Source of the DNA: Cyanobacteria bacterium DS2.3.42
GTDB lineage: Bacteria > Cyanobacteriota > Vampirovibrionia > Obscuribacterales > Obscuribacteraceae
Assembly (NCBI GenBank): GCA_013823055.1
Contig: PNLN01000014.1
Span: 1-42,916 of the forward strand
Direction: 5' to 3'
DNA length: 42,916 nt
Part shown: piece by piece, positions 1 through 7,444 of the stretch
Position numbering within the stretch: the first letter of the stretch is position 1
How the letters are laid out: every line of letters starts with the position of its first letter
Position numbers and translations under genes: made by a program
Notes under the pieces: generated by a model
The model's database searches: none
The model's input: the letters and a program-made list of their open reading frames with translations, nothing else
Told to the model about the DNA's origin: nothing

Positions 1-1
1 A

Positions 2-241
2 GAGATGTTAATCGAGACATCTGTTTCTGTAACCGAAATCAATGATGACAGTCCAGTCGTCTTTCGATTTCCTGCCCTGGCCAATTCGGATCAAGAAGAG
101 TTGACGCTTCATGTTTTCGTGCAAAATGTCGACGTGCCTGTTCGCCTTCTGGAAATGCGCAAGTATGAACTGGGCGGCTTTGGCAACCTTTCGACCAAGT
201 GTTTTGCCGGCTTTATTTTTGGTGAAGAAAGCTTCCGTTAG
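2..241 (+). CDS. C-terminal fragment of an unidentified protein (left edge)
   Basis: The reading frame is open to the left edge and stops with TAG at 239-241. The first Met codon inside is at position 5, but the frame continues upstream of it, so this is probably the end of a longer gene. The roughly 79 residues alternate hydrophobic and polar positions as in a beta-rich domain. They include an FRFPALANS stretch and end with a GGFGNLSTKCFAGFIF-like strand pair. This loosely recalls beta-sandwich tails found on some glycosyltransferases, but I cannot name the family. The stop abuts the stop of the convergent GT2 gene with no spacer. The opposite strand is also open in frame beyond the GT2 stop, so coding here is likely but not certain. 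Confidence 0.45.
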   Translation, partial: EMLIETSVSVTEINDDSPVVFRFPALANSDQEELTLHVFVQNVDVPVRLLEMRKYELGGFGNLSTKCFAGFIFGEESFR

Positions 242-1132
242 CTAACTTTCGCGTGGCGCATGTTGCGCGGATACTTTCAGTGCGCGCTTCACTGTTTGCC
301 ACTTGTTTCTGAGTTTCCAGAAACCGCTCGATTCCATTTGCCTGATTCTGTCACGTAAGTTCAGCAGTTCGCGCTTTAGCTCGGTTTCTGAGGTTTCGTC
401 TTCAATCAGCACCTTCAATTCTGCAAGTCTGTGCATGACAAACTCGATATTTTGAGAATAGAGTTGGCGGTGATTGCTGACGAGACTGTCGTACATCTCT
501 ATTTTTTGATTTCTGCTGAATTTCTTCGTTCGAGACTCGGCAAGTTTTCTGTAGCGGAAAAGTGTTTTGGGAATTCGTATAATCGTGCGCTTAAGTTCAA
601 TTATGGAAAGCCAGAAATCATGGTCTTCCCAGCCGTGCTTCATGTTGACGTTATAGCCGCCGACTCGGTGCCAATCGTCTTTTCTGAACACCGCTGAGGC
701 AAAAATGTAATTGTCCAAAAGTATATCGGGAAAATTGTATGGAGGCAGTTCCCATCGGCCCGTTTCATCGCCGAAAAACTCTGCATCGCAATAAACAATG
801 CCTGCATCATCGTTGTTGCAAAAAACTTGAATCGCTTCTTCGATATAGGTCGGCGCCAGTGCGTCGTCCGCGTCGAGGGGAAGAATCAACTCTCCTTGCG
901 CTTTTTCAATTCCACAGTTGCGTGCAAACGAGGGGCCTGAATTAGGTATTTCAATCAGTGAAATGCCCTTTTGTTCGAGCATTTGCAGCAAACTTGCGCT
1001 CGGTCGCTCTGTGGAGCCGTCATCCACCACAATTATCTCGGTGTCAAAATGCGTTTGCGAAAGGGCGCTTTGCAAAGCCTCCGGCAGGTATTGCCAGTGG
1101 TTGTAGCAGGGAATGACTATGGAGACTTTCAC
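242..1132 (-). CDS. GT2 family glycosyltransferase with coiled-coil/FWKLR tail
   Basis: A 296-residue GT-A fold transferase predicted to add a sugar from a nucleotide donor to a growing glycan at the inner face of the membrane. The N-terminus reads VSIVIPCYNH. The nucleotide-binding VDDGS is at residues 36-40 and the metal-binding DADD at 87-90, both intact. The catalytic domain ends near residue 220. A short coiled coil follows, then a basic tail with the MESSGFWKLR motif, seen on many cyanobacterial glycosyltransferases and methyltransferases. The start is GTG at 1132, chosen because VSIVIP follows at once; a weak AGG lies about 11 bases upstream. The gene lies 35 bases downstream of the nucleotidyltransferase gene and is probably cotranscribed with it. 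Donor and acceptor cannot be read from sequence. Confidence 0.9.
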   Translation of the reverse strand: MKVSIVIPCYNHWQYLPEALQSALSQTHFDTEIIVVDDGSTERPSASLLQMLEQKGISLIEIPNSGPSFARNCGIEKAQGELILPLDADDALAPTYIEEAIQVFCNNDDAGIVYCDAEFFGDETGRWELPPYNFPDILLDNYIFASAVFRKDDWHRVGGYNVNMKHGWEDHDFWLSIIELKRTIIRIPKTLFRYRKLAESRTKKFSRNQKIEMYDSLVSNHRQLYSQNIEFVMHRLAELKVLIEDETSETELKRELLNLRDRIRQMESSGFWKLRNKWQTVKRALKVSAQHAPRES

Positions 1133-1167
1133 TTGAAAAACACCTGAAGCGCGCGCCGAGTCCTATA

Positions 1168-1941
1168 TTAATCGAACTGCCACAACTTGTTTTGACTCAA
1201 ATATGCGCGCGTCTCAATCAATCTTTCCTGCGTATTGAGATCGTAAAAGCGTCTGTGCACTTCATAACCAGCCAGTTTTCCCGCTCTGGCCAGGTCTTGA
1301 AAGACCAAACCGAGGTCAAAAGATTTCTTTTTTCTGAAGCTGTCGAATGCCGATTTTCGAAAAAAGGAAAGTCCGAAATCAATGTGCTGCATTGCTTCCG
1401 TTGGCTTCTTTTTGTCATAAGCCACAATCTTAGCCCCTTGCCTGTCGAACTCTACATTGCTCACTTCCCACTGGTTGTTATTGTCGGGGTTGTTTTCCAA
1501 AACAGTCATCAATCCAGGCATTCCGGAAGCGATAAATGCCTGGTAAACAGGAGCTATGGATATATCCAGATAGGTGTCACCGTACATGATAGCGAATTCA
1601 TCGCCGACTTCACTCAGGACTTTGGCGATGCAACCACCCGTTCCTAGAGCCTTTTCACCATCTTCAAAGTAGGCGATTTCCATATGAAAGTCATCTGCGC
1701 TTTCGATAAATTCTTTGATTTTGTCACCTAAATGACCAATCAGAAAAACTACCCTGGTTGCACCTTCCCGTTTCAAAAGTTTTAGCTGGTGCGAAATGAA
1801 AGGCTCCCCACCGATATCCAACAGCGATTTCGGAGTGTCTTTGGCGACCTCCTTCAGTCTTTTGGCCAGGCCACCGGCGGGAATGAGCACTGGCACAGCG
1901 GCCAGAGATGATGCCAGTGCCTCGCCTTTATTTTCAGGCAC
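1168..1941 (-). CDS. Sugar-1-phosphate nucleotidyltransferase, HddC-like
   Basis: A 257-residue cytoplasmic enzyme that would activate a sugar 1-phosphate to an NDP-sugar. The Rossmann-like signature PAGGLAKRL is at residues 21-29, followed by TPKSLLDIGG around 36-45. LGTGG at 99-103 and the metal-binding YGDTYLD at 120-126 complete the NTP-transferase core. This arrangement resembles D-glycero-D-manno-heptose 1-phosphate guanylyltransferase (HddC) and related short pyrophosphorylases without a left-handed beta-helix domain. No other heptose pathway gene is visible, so the substrate is open. The start is GTG at 1941, preceded by AGGAG seven bases upstream; an ATG two bases away is out of frame. 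The gene diverges from the plus-strand operon starting at 2124. Confidence 0.85.
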   Translation of the reverse strand: MPENKGEALASSLAAVPVLIPAGGLAKRLKEVAKDTPKSLLDIGGEPFISHQLKLLKREGATRVVFLIGHLGDKIKEFIESADDFHMEIAYFEDGEKALGTGGCIAKVLSEVGDEFAIMYGDTYLDISIAPVYQAFIASGMPGLMTVLENNPDNNNQWEVSNVEFDRQGAKIVAYDKKKPTEAMQHIDFGLSFFRKSAFDSFRKKKSFDLGLVFQDLARAGKLAGYEVHRRFYDLNTQERLIETRAYLSQNKLWQFD

Positions 1942-1957
1942 TCATTTGCTCCTGTTT

Positions 1958-1991
1958 TTGGACATAAACCAGAACTTGGATATTGTCCAAG
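1958..1991 (+). promoter_or_regulatory. Candidate promoter with operator-like inverted repeat
   Basis: A possible -35 TTGGAC (1958-1963) is followed after 17 bases by a possible -10 TATTGT (1981-1986). The -10 sits inside an inverted repeat, CTTGGA (1975-1980) and TCCAAG (1986-1991), separated by five bases. It would drive the plus-strand operon at 2124 and leave a leader of about 130 bases. Both hexamers are imperfect, so this is only a candidate. Confidence 0.25.
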
Positions 1992-2042
1992 ATTATCAAG
2001 TCTGAAAAAAGGCTTTAGAACTAGCTAATTCATGCTTTTGAG

Positions 2043-2088
2043 GGCTGCGGCCCGGTATGCTTTAGGCTGGAAAGTCATGCCCGCAGCC
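2043..2088 (+). promoter_or_regulatory. Long leader stem-loop upstream of the 2124 operon
   Basis: Three nested pairing blocks line up: GGCTGCG (2043-2049) with CGCAGCC (2082-2088), GGTATG (2054-2059) with CATGCC (2076-2081, one G-U pair), and CTTT (2060-2063) with AAAG (2071-2074). They form 17 base pairs around a seven-base loop, with a four-base bulge on one side and a single T on the other. No T-run follows, so it is not an ordinary terminator. It ends about 17 bases before the ribosome-binding site of the reductase gene, which suggests a 5'-leader regulatory or stability element. No known riboswitch class was recognised. Confidence 0.45.
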
Positions 2089-2123
2089 GATGATAAGTGG
2101 GGCGAGAAGGAACATCTGGGATT

Positions 2124-3020
2124 ATGAGTGATAGGGTTCTAATTTTTGGCGGTTCCGGTATGCTCGGCCACAAGCTGAGTCAGGTTATCTCCAAGCAACA
2201 AGATACGTTCGTGACGCTGAGAGACAGAGGCGTTGCAGCGAAGTATCCACAGTTCTTTGAGCGGGCACGGATTATTGACAAAGTCGATGCCCAAGATACT
2301 GAGAGCATTTCCAGGGCTTTTGACGAAGCGCGCCCAGACGTGGTGGTCAACGGCATCGGGGTCGTAAAACAGCTCGATTCTTCTAAAGATGCTGTGATGA
2401 GCATTAATATCAACTCACTCTTGCCGCATCGCTTGGCTGAATTGTGTGCCTCGCGCGGCGCTCGCTTGATTACGATTTCGACCGACTGCGTATTTTCGGG
2501 AAGTAAAGGAAATTACAAAGAGTCTGAAAATCCTGATCCCGAAGATCTCTACGGGCGCTCGAAATTGCTAGGAGAAGTTCAATCCGGCAATGCCCTGACG
2601 ATTCGAACTTCCATAATCGGGCGCCAAATTCACGGCTCGCACGCACTTTTAGAGTGGTTCTTGAGCCAATCTGGTGGGCTGGTTAAGGGCTATAACAAGG
2701 CCATATTCACTGGATGGCCGACCCTGATCCTGTCTGAGATTATCGCCGGCATCATCACTGAACATCAAGAATTGAAGGGTGTTTTGCATGTTGCATCAAA
2801 CCCGATTTCCAAATTCGATCTTTTGAATTTGATCAAAGATAAGTTTGGTTTGAATATCGAGATTGAACCGAGCGACCAACTGGACTGCAATCGATCGCTA
2901 AACGGAGAGTTGTTTAGAAAGTTGACCGGATTCAAAACCCCAGAGTGGGATGAATTGGTCACTCGTATGCGAGATGACCAGGCATCATATGCGGTGCCGG
3001 CAGAATTGAGTTTGAAATAA
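2124..3020 (+). CDS. NDP-4-keto-6-deoxysugar reductase, RmlD-like SDR (WbvR-like candidate)
   Basis: A 298-residue short-chain dehydrogenase of the extended RmlD type. GGSGMLG (residues 9-15) binds NAD(P)H, STDCVFSG is at 119-126, and the catalytic Y143-x3-K147 pair lies in YGRSKLLGE. RmlD relatives reduce a 4-keto-6-deoxy nucleotide sugar at C4. The same strand carries a UDP-GlcNAc 2-epimerase, and a CapE-type dehydratase lies nearby. This protein has no C-terminal cupin, unlike CapF/FnlB/WbjC (about 370 residues), so a WbvR-type role in UDP-L-RhaNAc/L-QuiNAc synthesis is the best inference. The chosen ATG is preceded by AGAAGGAA about 11 bases upstream. An in-frame GTG at 2097 would add nine residues but lacks a good binding site. 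It heads a five-gene plus-strand operon. Confidence 0.8.
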   Translation: MSDRVLIFGGSGMLGHKLSQVISKQQDTFVTLRDRGVAAKYPQFFERARIIDKVDAQDTESISRAFDEARPDVVVNGIGVVKQLDSSKDAVMSININSLLPHRLAELCASRGARLITISTDCVFSGSKGNYKESENPDPEDLYGRSKLLGEVQSGNALTIRTSIIGRQIHGSHALLEWFLSQSGGLVKGYNKAIFTGWPTLILSEIIAGIITEHQELKGVLHVASNPISKFDLLNLIKDKFGLNIEIEPSDQLDCNRSLNGELFRKLTGFKTPEWDELVTRMRDDQASYAVPAELSLK

Positions 3021-3060
3021 AGGTATTTGGAAATTAGGAAATAGGATTGAACGGGGAATT

Positions 3061-3840
3061 ATGACGGCATCACCAACGGCGACTACGCTGGATAACAGGC
3101 AAAAGTCGCATACGCAGGAAAGAGTAAAGCGAGTACCTACGTTTTGCGTTGTCTTGCCCATGTACAACGAACAAGATAGCGCTCATAAGTGTATCGGAGG
3201 CATTGCCGACTTTATCTCCACACTGCACAGTCGTACTGCTGTGATTGCTGTAAATGACGGCAGTTCCGACAATACATTGGGCGTTTTGAAAGATCTCGCC
3301 AAGCAATATCCGAATTTGATCATCGTTAATTGTCCAAACAACGGCGGTTATGGTGAGGCCAATCGCGCCGGCTTTAGAGCAGCAATTGATCACGGCTTCG
3401 ACTATGCACTGGTTATGGACGGAGACGGCACACAGCATCCTGTCTTTATCGAGCAGTTCTTGCGCCCGATGATGTTGTCTTACGATTTCATCAAGGCTAC
3501 GCGTTACTCACCCTTCAGCAGGGTAGAGGGCGTTACTTTCAAGCGCCGATTCATCTCGATGGTGGGAAATAAGCTGGCGCATGCTTTCATCCGTGTGCCA
3601 ATCTCCGATTACACAAATGGATTCAGAGCCATCAAATGCACGCTGCTTGCACGCATGATGACCAAGGAAAAAGGCTTCTCCATGCTGATCGAAGAAGTCG
3701 TGCAAGGCAAGAAGCTGGGCGCTAAATTCTATGAGGTACCCTACACTTTGACTGCTCGCTGCAAGGGCGAATCGATGTCGAAATTCGTCTATTCGCTGAG
3801 AGTTTATGGCAGTTATTTGAAACATCTGCTCAATCACTAG
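3061..3840 (+). CDS. Dpm1-like GT2 glycosyltransferase
   Basis: A 259-residue GT-A transferase. CVVLPMYNEQ opens the fold near residue 29, NDGSSDNT is at 65-72 and the metal-binding MDGDG at 119-123. NGFRAIKCTLL lies where polyprenyl-phosphate transferases carry their acceptor-contact segment. The pattern is that of dolichol-phosphate mannosyltransferase-like enzymes, which load a sugar onto a polyprenyl phosphate at the cytoplasmic face. Unlike GtrB or ArnC it has no C-terminal membrane helices, so it may instead act directly on a glycan. The first 25 residues are polar and probably disordered. ATG 3061 follows a GGGGAA element. The gene sits between the reductase (40 bases) and the C-methyltransferase (14 bases) in one operon. 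Confidence 0.85.
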   Translation: MTASPTATTLDNRQKSHTQERVKRVPTFCVVLPMYNEQDSAHKCIGGIADFISTLHSRTAVIAVNDGSSDNTLGVLKDLAKQYPNLIIVNCPNNGGYGEANRAGFRAAIDHGFDYALVMDGDGTQHPVFIEQFLRPMMLSYDFIKATRYSPFSRVEGVTFKRRFISMVGNKLAHAFIRVPISDYTNGFRAIKCTLLARMMTKEKGFSMLIEEVVQGKKLGAKFYEVPYTLTARCKGESMSKFVYSLRVYGSYLKHLLNH

Positions 3841-3854
3841 TTTGGAGAGCCGCC

Positions 3855-5162
3855 GTGTCCGCATTGTCTACCGAGTTTGAGAAAAGCAAAGAACAAACGA
3901 CATTGACCGTCGCCTGCGCTTTTTGCAAAGGGAAAAGCATGCATCTGGTCATGGACTTCGGCGAAGTAGCTTTGGCAGGCGGTTTTCTCAAGAAAGATGA
4001 TTTTGCAAGCGAGCCGAGATTTCCTTTGCGCCTGTTTTTTTGCGAGGAATGTTTTGCAGTCCAGGTTGTCGATGTAGTCGACCCGGCAGTGCTGTTTCAA
4101 AACTATTTTTATTTCTCTTCTGCGATTAGGACGCTTAGAGAACATTTTGTCGATTATGCAATGGAGGCCTGTTCGCGCTTTCTGAATCCCGAGCAGGCAA
4201 CGGTTGTCGAAATCGGCTGCAATGACGGCATTCTTCTCAAGCCGCTGGCCGATCAAAACGTTAAGACCTTAATTGGCGTCGATCCTGCTGCCAATGTAAT
4301 TGACACGATTCAAGATGCCAGAATACATACGATCAACGACTTTTTCGGTGTGCCTGTCGGCCAGCAGATCGAGAGTAAATATGGCAAAGCCGATCTAATT
4401 GTTGCCAACAATGTATTTGCCCATATACCGGATATCAACGGTGTCACCGCTGCAATTGCCGACCTCCTCAAGGAGGACGGAGTATTTATCTTCGAAGTTC
4501 ATTATTTAGGCAAGATCATCGAGTCGCTGCAGTATGACATGGTTTATCACGAGCATCTCTACTACTACTCTTTGATTTCGCTGCAAAAACATTTTGAGCG
4601 CTTCGGGCTATCCGTGTTTGACGTGAAGCCAATTCCCATTCATGCCGGTTCCATGCGCTACTACGTTGCCAAAAATAGCAGCAGCCATGCGCGCAAGCCA
4701 TCTGCTCGAGTGGAGATGTTGGCGAAGGAAGAATTGGCCAAAGGCTACGACCGTAAGGAAACATATGCGCGCTTCAGCGATCAAGTGGCTGAGCGCAGAA
4801 GCCAGCTAATGAAACTGCTTGCCGATCTTAAGAAGAAAGGCAGGAGCATTGCTGGTTATGGCGCTTCCGGTCGTGCCAATACAATCATTCAATATTCGGG
4901 TATCACTGGCGATCATATCGACTACATGATTGATGATGCGCCGGCGAAATCGGGTTATTACACACCGGGATCTCATTTTGAGATTTTTTCGAATCACCGA
5001 CTGAGTGAAAATCCGCCTGATTATCTTTTGATTTTTGCCTGGGGATATTTCAATGAGATCGCAGAAAAATGCCAGCATTACCTGGCTTCGGGTGGTCGCA
5101 TGATTACGCCTCTGCCTGAAGTCAAAGTTGTGTTTGTTCCCACCAAAGATTCTGACCTATAG
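3855..5162 (+). CDS. Nucleotide-sugar C-methyltransferase (TylC3/EvaC type)
   Basis: A 435-residue three-domain methyltransferase. Cysteines C21, C24, C63 and C66 form the N-terminal zinc-binding domain. EIGCNDG (119-125) is the SAM-binding motif I. YHEHLYYYS (231-239) is the active-site segment typical of sugar C-3 methyltransferases. GYGASGRANT (334-343) marks the C-terminal domain that binds the nucleotide sugar. Characterised relatives add a methyl carbon to C3 of a dTDP-4-keto-2,6-dideoxyhexose, giving branched sugars. Which 4-keto donor is used here is unknown; the window has at least two dehydratases that make 4-keto sugars. Start GTG 3855 is supported by GGAGAG six bases upstream. The next gene follows after nine bases, so the operon is tight. 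Confidence 0.85.
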   Translation: MSALSTEFEKSKEQTTLTVACAFCKGKSMHLVMDFGEVALAGGFLKKDDFASEPRFPLRLFFCEECFAVQVVDVVDPAVLFQNYFYFSSAIRTLREHFVDYAMEACSRFLNPEQATVVEIGCNDGILLKPLADQNVKTLIGVDPAANVIDTIQDARIHTINDFFGVPVGQQIESKYGKADLIVANNVFAHIPDINGVTAAIADLLKEDGVFIFEVHYLGKIIESLQYDMVYHEHLYYYSLISLQKHFERFGLSVFDVKPIPIHAGSMRYYVAKNSSSHARKPSARVEMLAKEELAKGYDRKETYARFSDQVAERRSQLMKLLADLKKKGRSIAGYGASGRANTIIQYSGITGDHIDYMIDDAPAKSGYYTPGSHFEIFSNHRLSENPPDYLLIFAWGYFNEIAEKCQHYLASGGRMITPLPEVKVVFVPTKDSDL

Positions 5163-5171
5163 GAAACCATC

Positions 5172-6254
5172 TTGAAAGTCATTACGATATTTGGCACTCG
5201 ACCTGAGATGATCAAGCTCTGGTCAACTATGAAAATGCTGGACGAATTAAACTTCGAGCACATTATGGTGCACACAGGGCAGAATTTTACGCCCGAATTG
5301 AAGGACTTCTTCTTTAGCGATCTGAAACTCCGGAAGCCTGATTTCCAGCTGGAAATCGACACTTCCAGCTATGCCAAGGAAGTGGCTGATGTAATAGTCA
5401 AATGCGACGACTTGTTTGAGAAAGTCAAACCGGATGCACTTCTGATTCTCGGCGACACCTTCAGTGGACTTTCTGTGATGCCGGCTTCTCAGCGCGGTAT
5501 TCGCTCATTCCATATGGAAGCGGGGCTCAGAGCCTGGGATGCCAGAATGCCAGAGCAGCGCAATCGCAAACTCATCGATCACGCCGCTACGATTAATTTG
5601 CCGTTTAATCAGTATCACAGAGAAAATCTCATGCGGGAGGGCATTCATCCCTCCAAGATTTTTGTTTCCGGCAATCCGACCTTTGAAGTTATTCGTGCAT
5701 TCATGCCGGAAATAGAAAACTGCGATGTTCTCAACCGCTTGAGTTTGAGCGCGAAAGAATATGTTCTCGTAACAGCGCACCGCAGCGAAAATGTCGACAA
5801 TCCAAAGTATTTGAATGCCATCATCGGCGCTCTTGGTGAGATACACAAGCGTTTCAAAAAAGACGTCATTTATCCGATGCACCCGCGCACTCAGAGCAAA
5901 CTCAAAGGTATTGAAGTTCCTAAAGGCGTGCAGATTATGAATCCTTTGGGGTTCTATGATTTCAACCGCCTTTATCAGCACGCTTTTTGCGTACTTTCCG
6001 ATTCAGGTACCGCGCCTGAAGAAGCTTATTTCTGGAAGGTTCCTTGCGTCAGCCTGAGAATGACGACTGAGCGTCCGGAGTCAGTGGAAGGTGGAGCCAA
6101 TGTTGTGGCCGGCATGGAGCAAGATAATATTGTGGAGTCAGTAGAGACCGTGACCAGCCAGGGCTGGCATGGCAGATATAGCCTGGAAGAGAATTTTAGT
6201 CCGGCGGCAGTGGTGGCAAATGTTATGCGCAGCCAAATAACGAACTTCTTTTAG
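5172..6254 (+). CDS. UDP-N-acetylglucosamine 2-epimerase family (WecB/CapG/WbvD-like)
   Basis: A 360-residue GT-B-fold epimerase. GTRPE (8-12) opens the protein. D95, E116 and E128 occupy the places of the catalytic acids D95, E117 and E131 of E. coli WecB, and H203 in TAHRSEN matches H213. SDSGTAPEEA is the nucleotide-binding loop. Family members invert C2 of UDP-GlcNAc or of UDP-6-deoxy-L-HexNAc. With the RmlD-like reductase upstream and the CapE-like dehydratase at 10240, the last step of UDP-L-QuiNAc or L-FucNAc synthesis is favoured over plain UDP-ManNAc; this is inference. The sequence differs from canonical WecB at GDTFSG (usually GDTNS). Start TTG 5172 has AGGAAA six bases upstream and leads straight into KVITIFGTRPE. 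Confidence 0.88.
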   Translation: MKVITIFGTRPEMIKLWSTMKMLDELNFEHIMVHTGQNFTPELKDFFFSDLKLRKPDFQLEIDTSSYAKEVADVIVKCDDLFEKVKPDALLILGDTFSGLSVMPASQRGIRSFHMEAGLRAWDARMPEQRNRKLIDHAATINLPFNQYHRENLMREGIHPSKIFVSGNPTFEVIRAFMPEIENCDVLNRLSLSAKEYVLVTAHRSENVDNPKYLNAIIGALGEIHKRFKKDVIYPMHPRTQSKLKGIEVPKGVQIMNPLGFYDFNRLYQHAFCVLSDSGTAPEEAYFWKVPCVSLRMTTERPESVEGGANVVAGMEQDNIVESVETVTSQGWHGRYSLEENFSPAAVVANVMRSQITNFF

Positions 6255-6262
6255 GGGCGAAG

Positions 6263-7444
6263 ATGAATTCTACGATGGAAAAAAAGGTCGCACCGAATGC
6301 AAGTGAAGGCACCAAAAGCGAAAGGCTGACGGGCGCTGCCATCAAGCTAGTGAGAAATGTGCCTGGATTGAAGCAGTCTGTATTGCATGGAGTGGCACTG
6401 CTGACGCGTCATGAGACCGGCTATCTGCAGGCCAAGCTCAAGAAAGAAGAGCAGCTCAATCTGGATCTCACCAACCGCTGTGAAGAATTGACCGGGATGC
6501 TTGCATCGATTGCCAAACACATTGAGCTTGAGCAAAAGCTGAATAAATCAGTCAAGCACGAAGCAGGTGCTGTCAGAAGATTGATGTTTATCGAACAGCA
6601 GCATCAGCAAATCAGGAGTCATTTTCCTGACCTGGCCAAGCATCTACCTTCGCCTGGTTCTTTGGATACTGCGCTTGCCGAAGCAGTTCAGCAAACAATC
6701 ATGCCGGTCATCGTTTTTACACACATTCAAAAGACAGCCGGCAACAGTGTTATCGCATTCCTGAGGCGCTGTTTGACCGCCCCTCAAGTGGCAAGGATTC
6801 ACGAGTTGGAGGTTGCCTCTAGAGAGACCATCAAGGAAGCGATAGACAGTAAATTCGGGAAGTATGATGTTCTGGCCGGGCACATTCCCTTCTCGCGCCG
6901 CATCGATCTCTTGCTTGACAGACCAAGTGCCAACATAAGCATCATGCGAGAGCCTGTAGACAGGGTGGTGTCCCTGTACTTCTACTTAAAGGCAAATGCA
7001 AGCTGGTTGGACCAGGGCAAATACATTGTGGACAATGCCATATCGCTCAAGGATTTCGCCAGCTGTGAAGCCTATTTCGACAACCACATGGTGCGGATGA
7101 TGTGCGATCTCGATCCGATGTCCGTCTCGCTCGGCAAATGCACCAATGAAATGCTGGAGCAAGCCAAAATCAATGTGGTGAAGAACTTTCTTCTGGTCGG
7201 ACTTACTGAAAAGATTCACGAATACCTGGCTGTTCTTGCCCATCTATTTTGTTGGTCGCTGGACGATGTTCCTAAGGAAAACGTCAATGAGATGCGCGCG
7301 CCCATATCGAAAGTTCCGGATGACGCCATCATGGCGGTGGCAGAATGCAACAAATATGATGTCGAACTCTATCAGTTCGTAAAGGAATTGTGGGAAATTA
7401 CCACCAGAGAGAGTCGGCCCATTAAGACATCTAGCCAGCCTTAG
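6263..7444 (+). CDS. Sulfotransferase family 2 protein with N-terminal coiled coil
   Basis: A 393-residue protein. The 5'-phosphosulfate loop HIQKTAGNS is at residues 154-162 and the 3'-phosphate segment IMREPVDRVVSLYFY at 227-241, as in Golgi-type carbohydrate sulfotransferases (Sulfotransfer_2). It would transfer sulfate from PAPS to a sugar hydroxyl in the cytoplasm. The first 130 residues are a separate region: an amphipathic basic start and heptad-like helices around 55-125, possibly for membrane association or oligomerisation. The start at 6263 follows an AGGGGCGA element overlapping the stop of the epimerase, so the two are coupled. The 3' end overlaps the convergent YfhO-like gene by 14 bases. 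The canonical loop is HIPKTAGTS; the P to Q change is unusual. Confidence 0.82.
   Translation: MNSTMEKKVAPNASEGTKSERLTGAAIKLVRNVPGLKQSVLHGVALLTRHETGYLQAKLKKEEQLNLDLTNRCEELTGMLASIAKHIELEQKLNKSVKHEAGAVRRLMFIEQQHQQIRSHFPDLAKHLPSPGSLDTALAEAVQQTIMPVIVFTHIQKTAGNSVIAFLRRCLTAPQVARIHELEVASRETIKEAIDSKFGKYDVLAGHIPFSRRIDLLLDRPSANISIMREPVDRVVSLYFYLKANASWLDQGKYIVDNAISLKDFASCEAYFDNHMVRMMCDLDPMSVSLGKCTNEMLEQAKINVVKNFLLVGLTEKIHEYLAVLAHLFCWSLDDVPKENVNEMRAPISKVPDDAIMAVAECNKYDVELYQFVKELWEITTRESRPIKTSSQP

Noticed and set aside
2-241. Minus-strand continuation of the GT2 frame beyond its TAG
   Set aside because: It would need stop readthrough; the plus-strand frame gives a more protein-like translation, although neither is certain.
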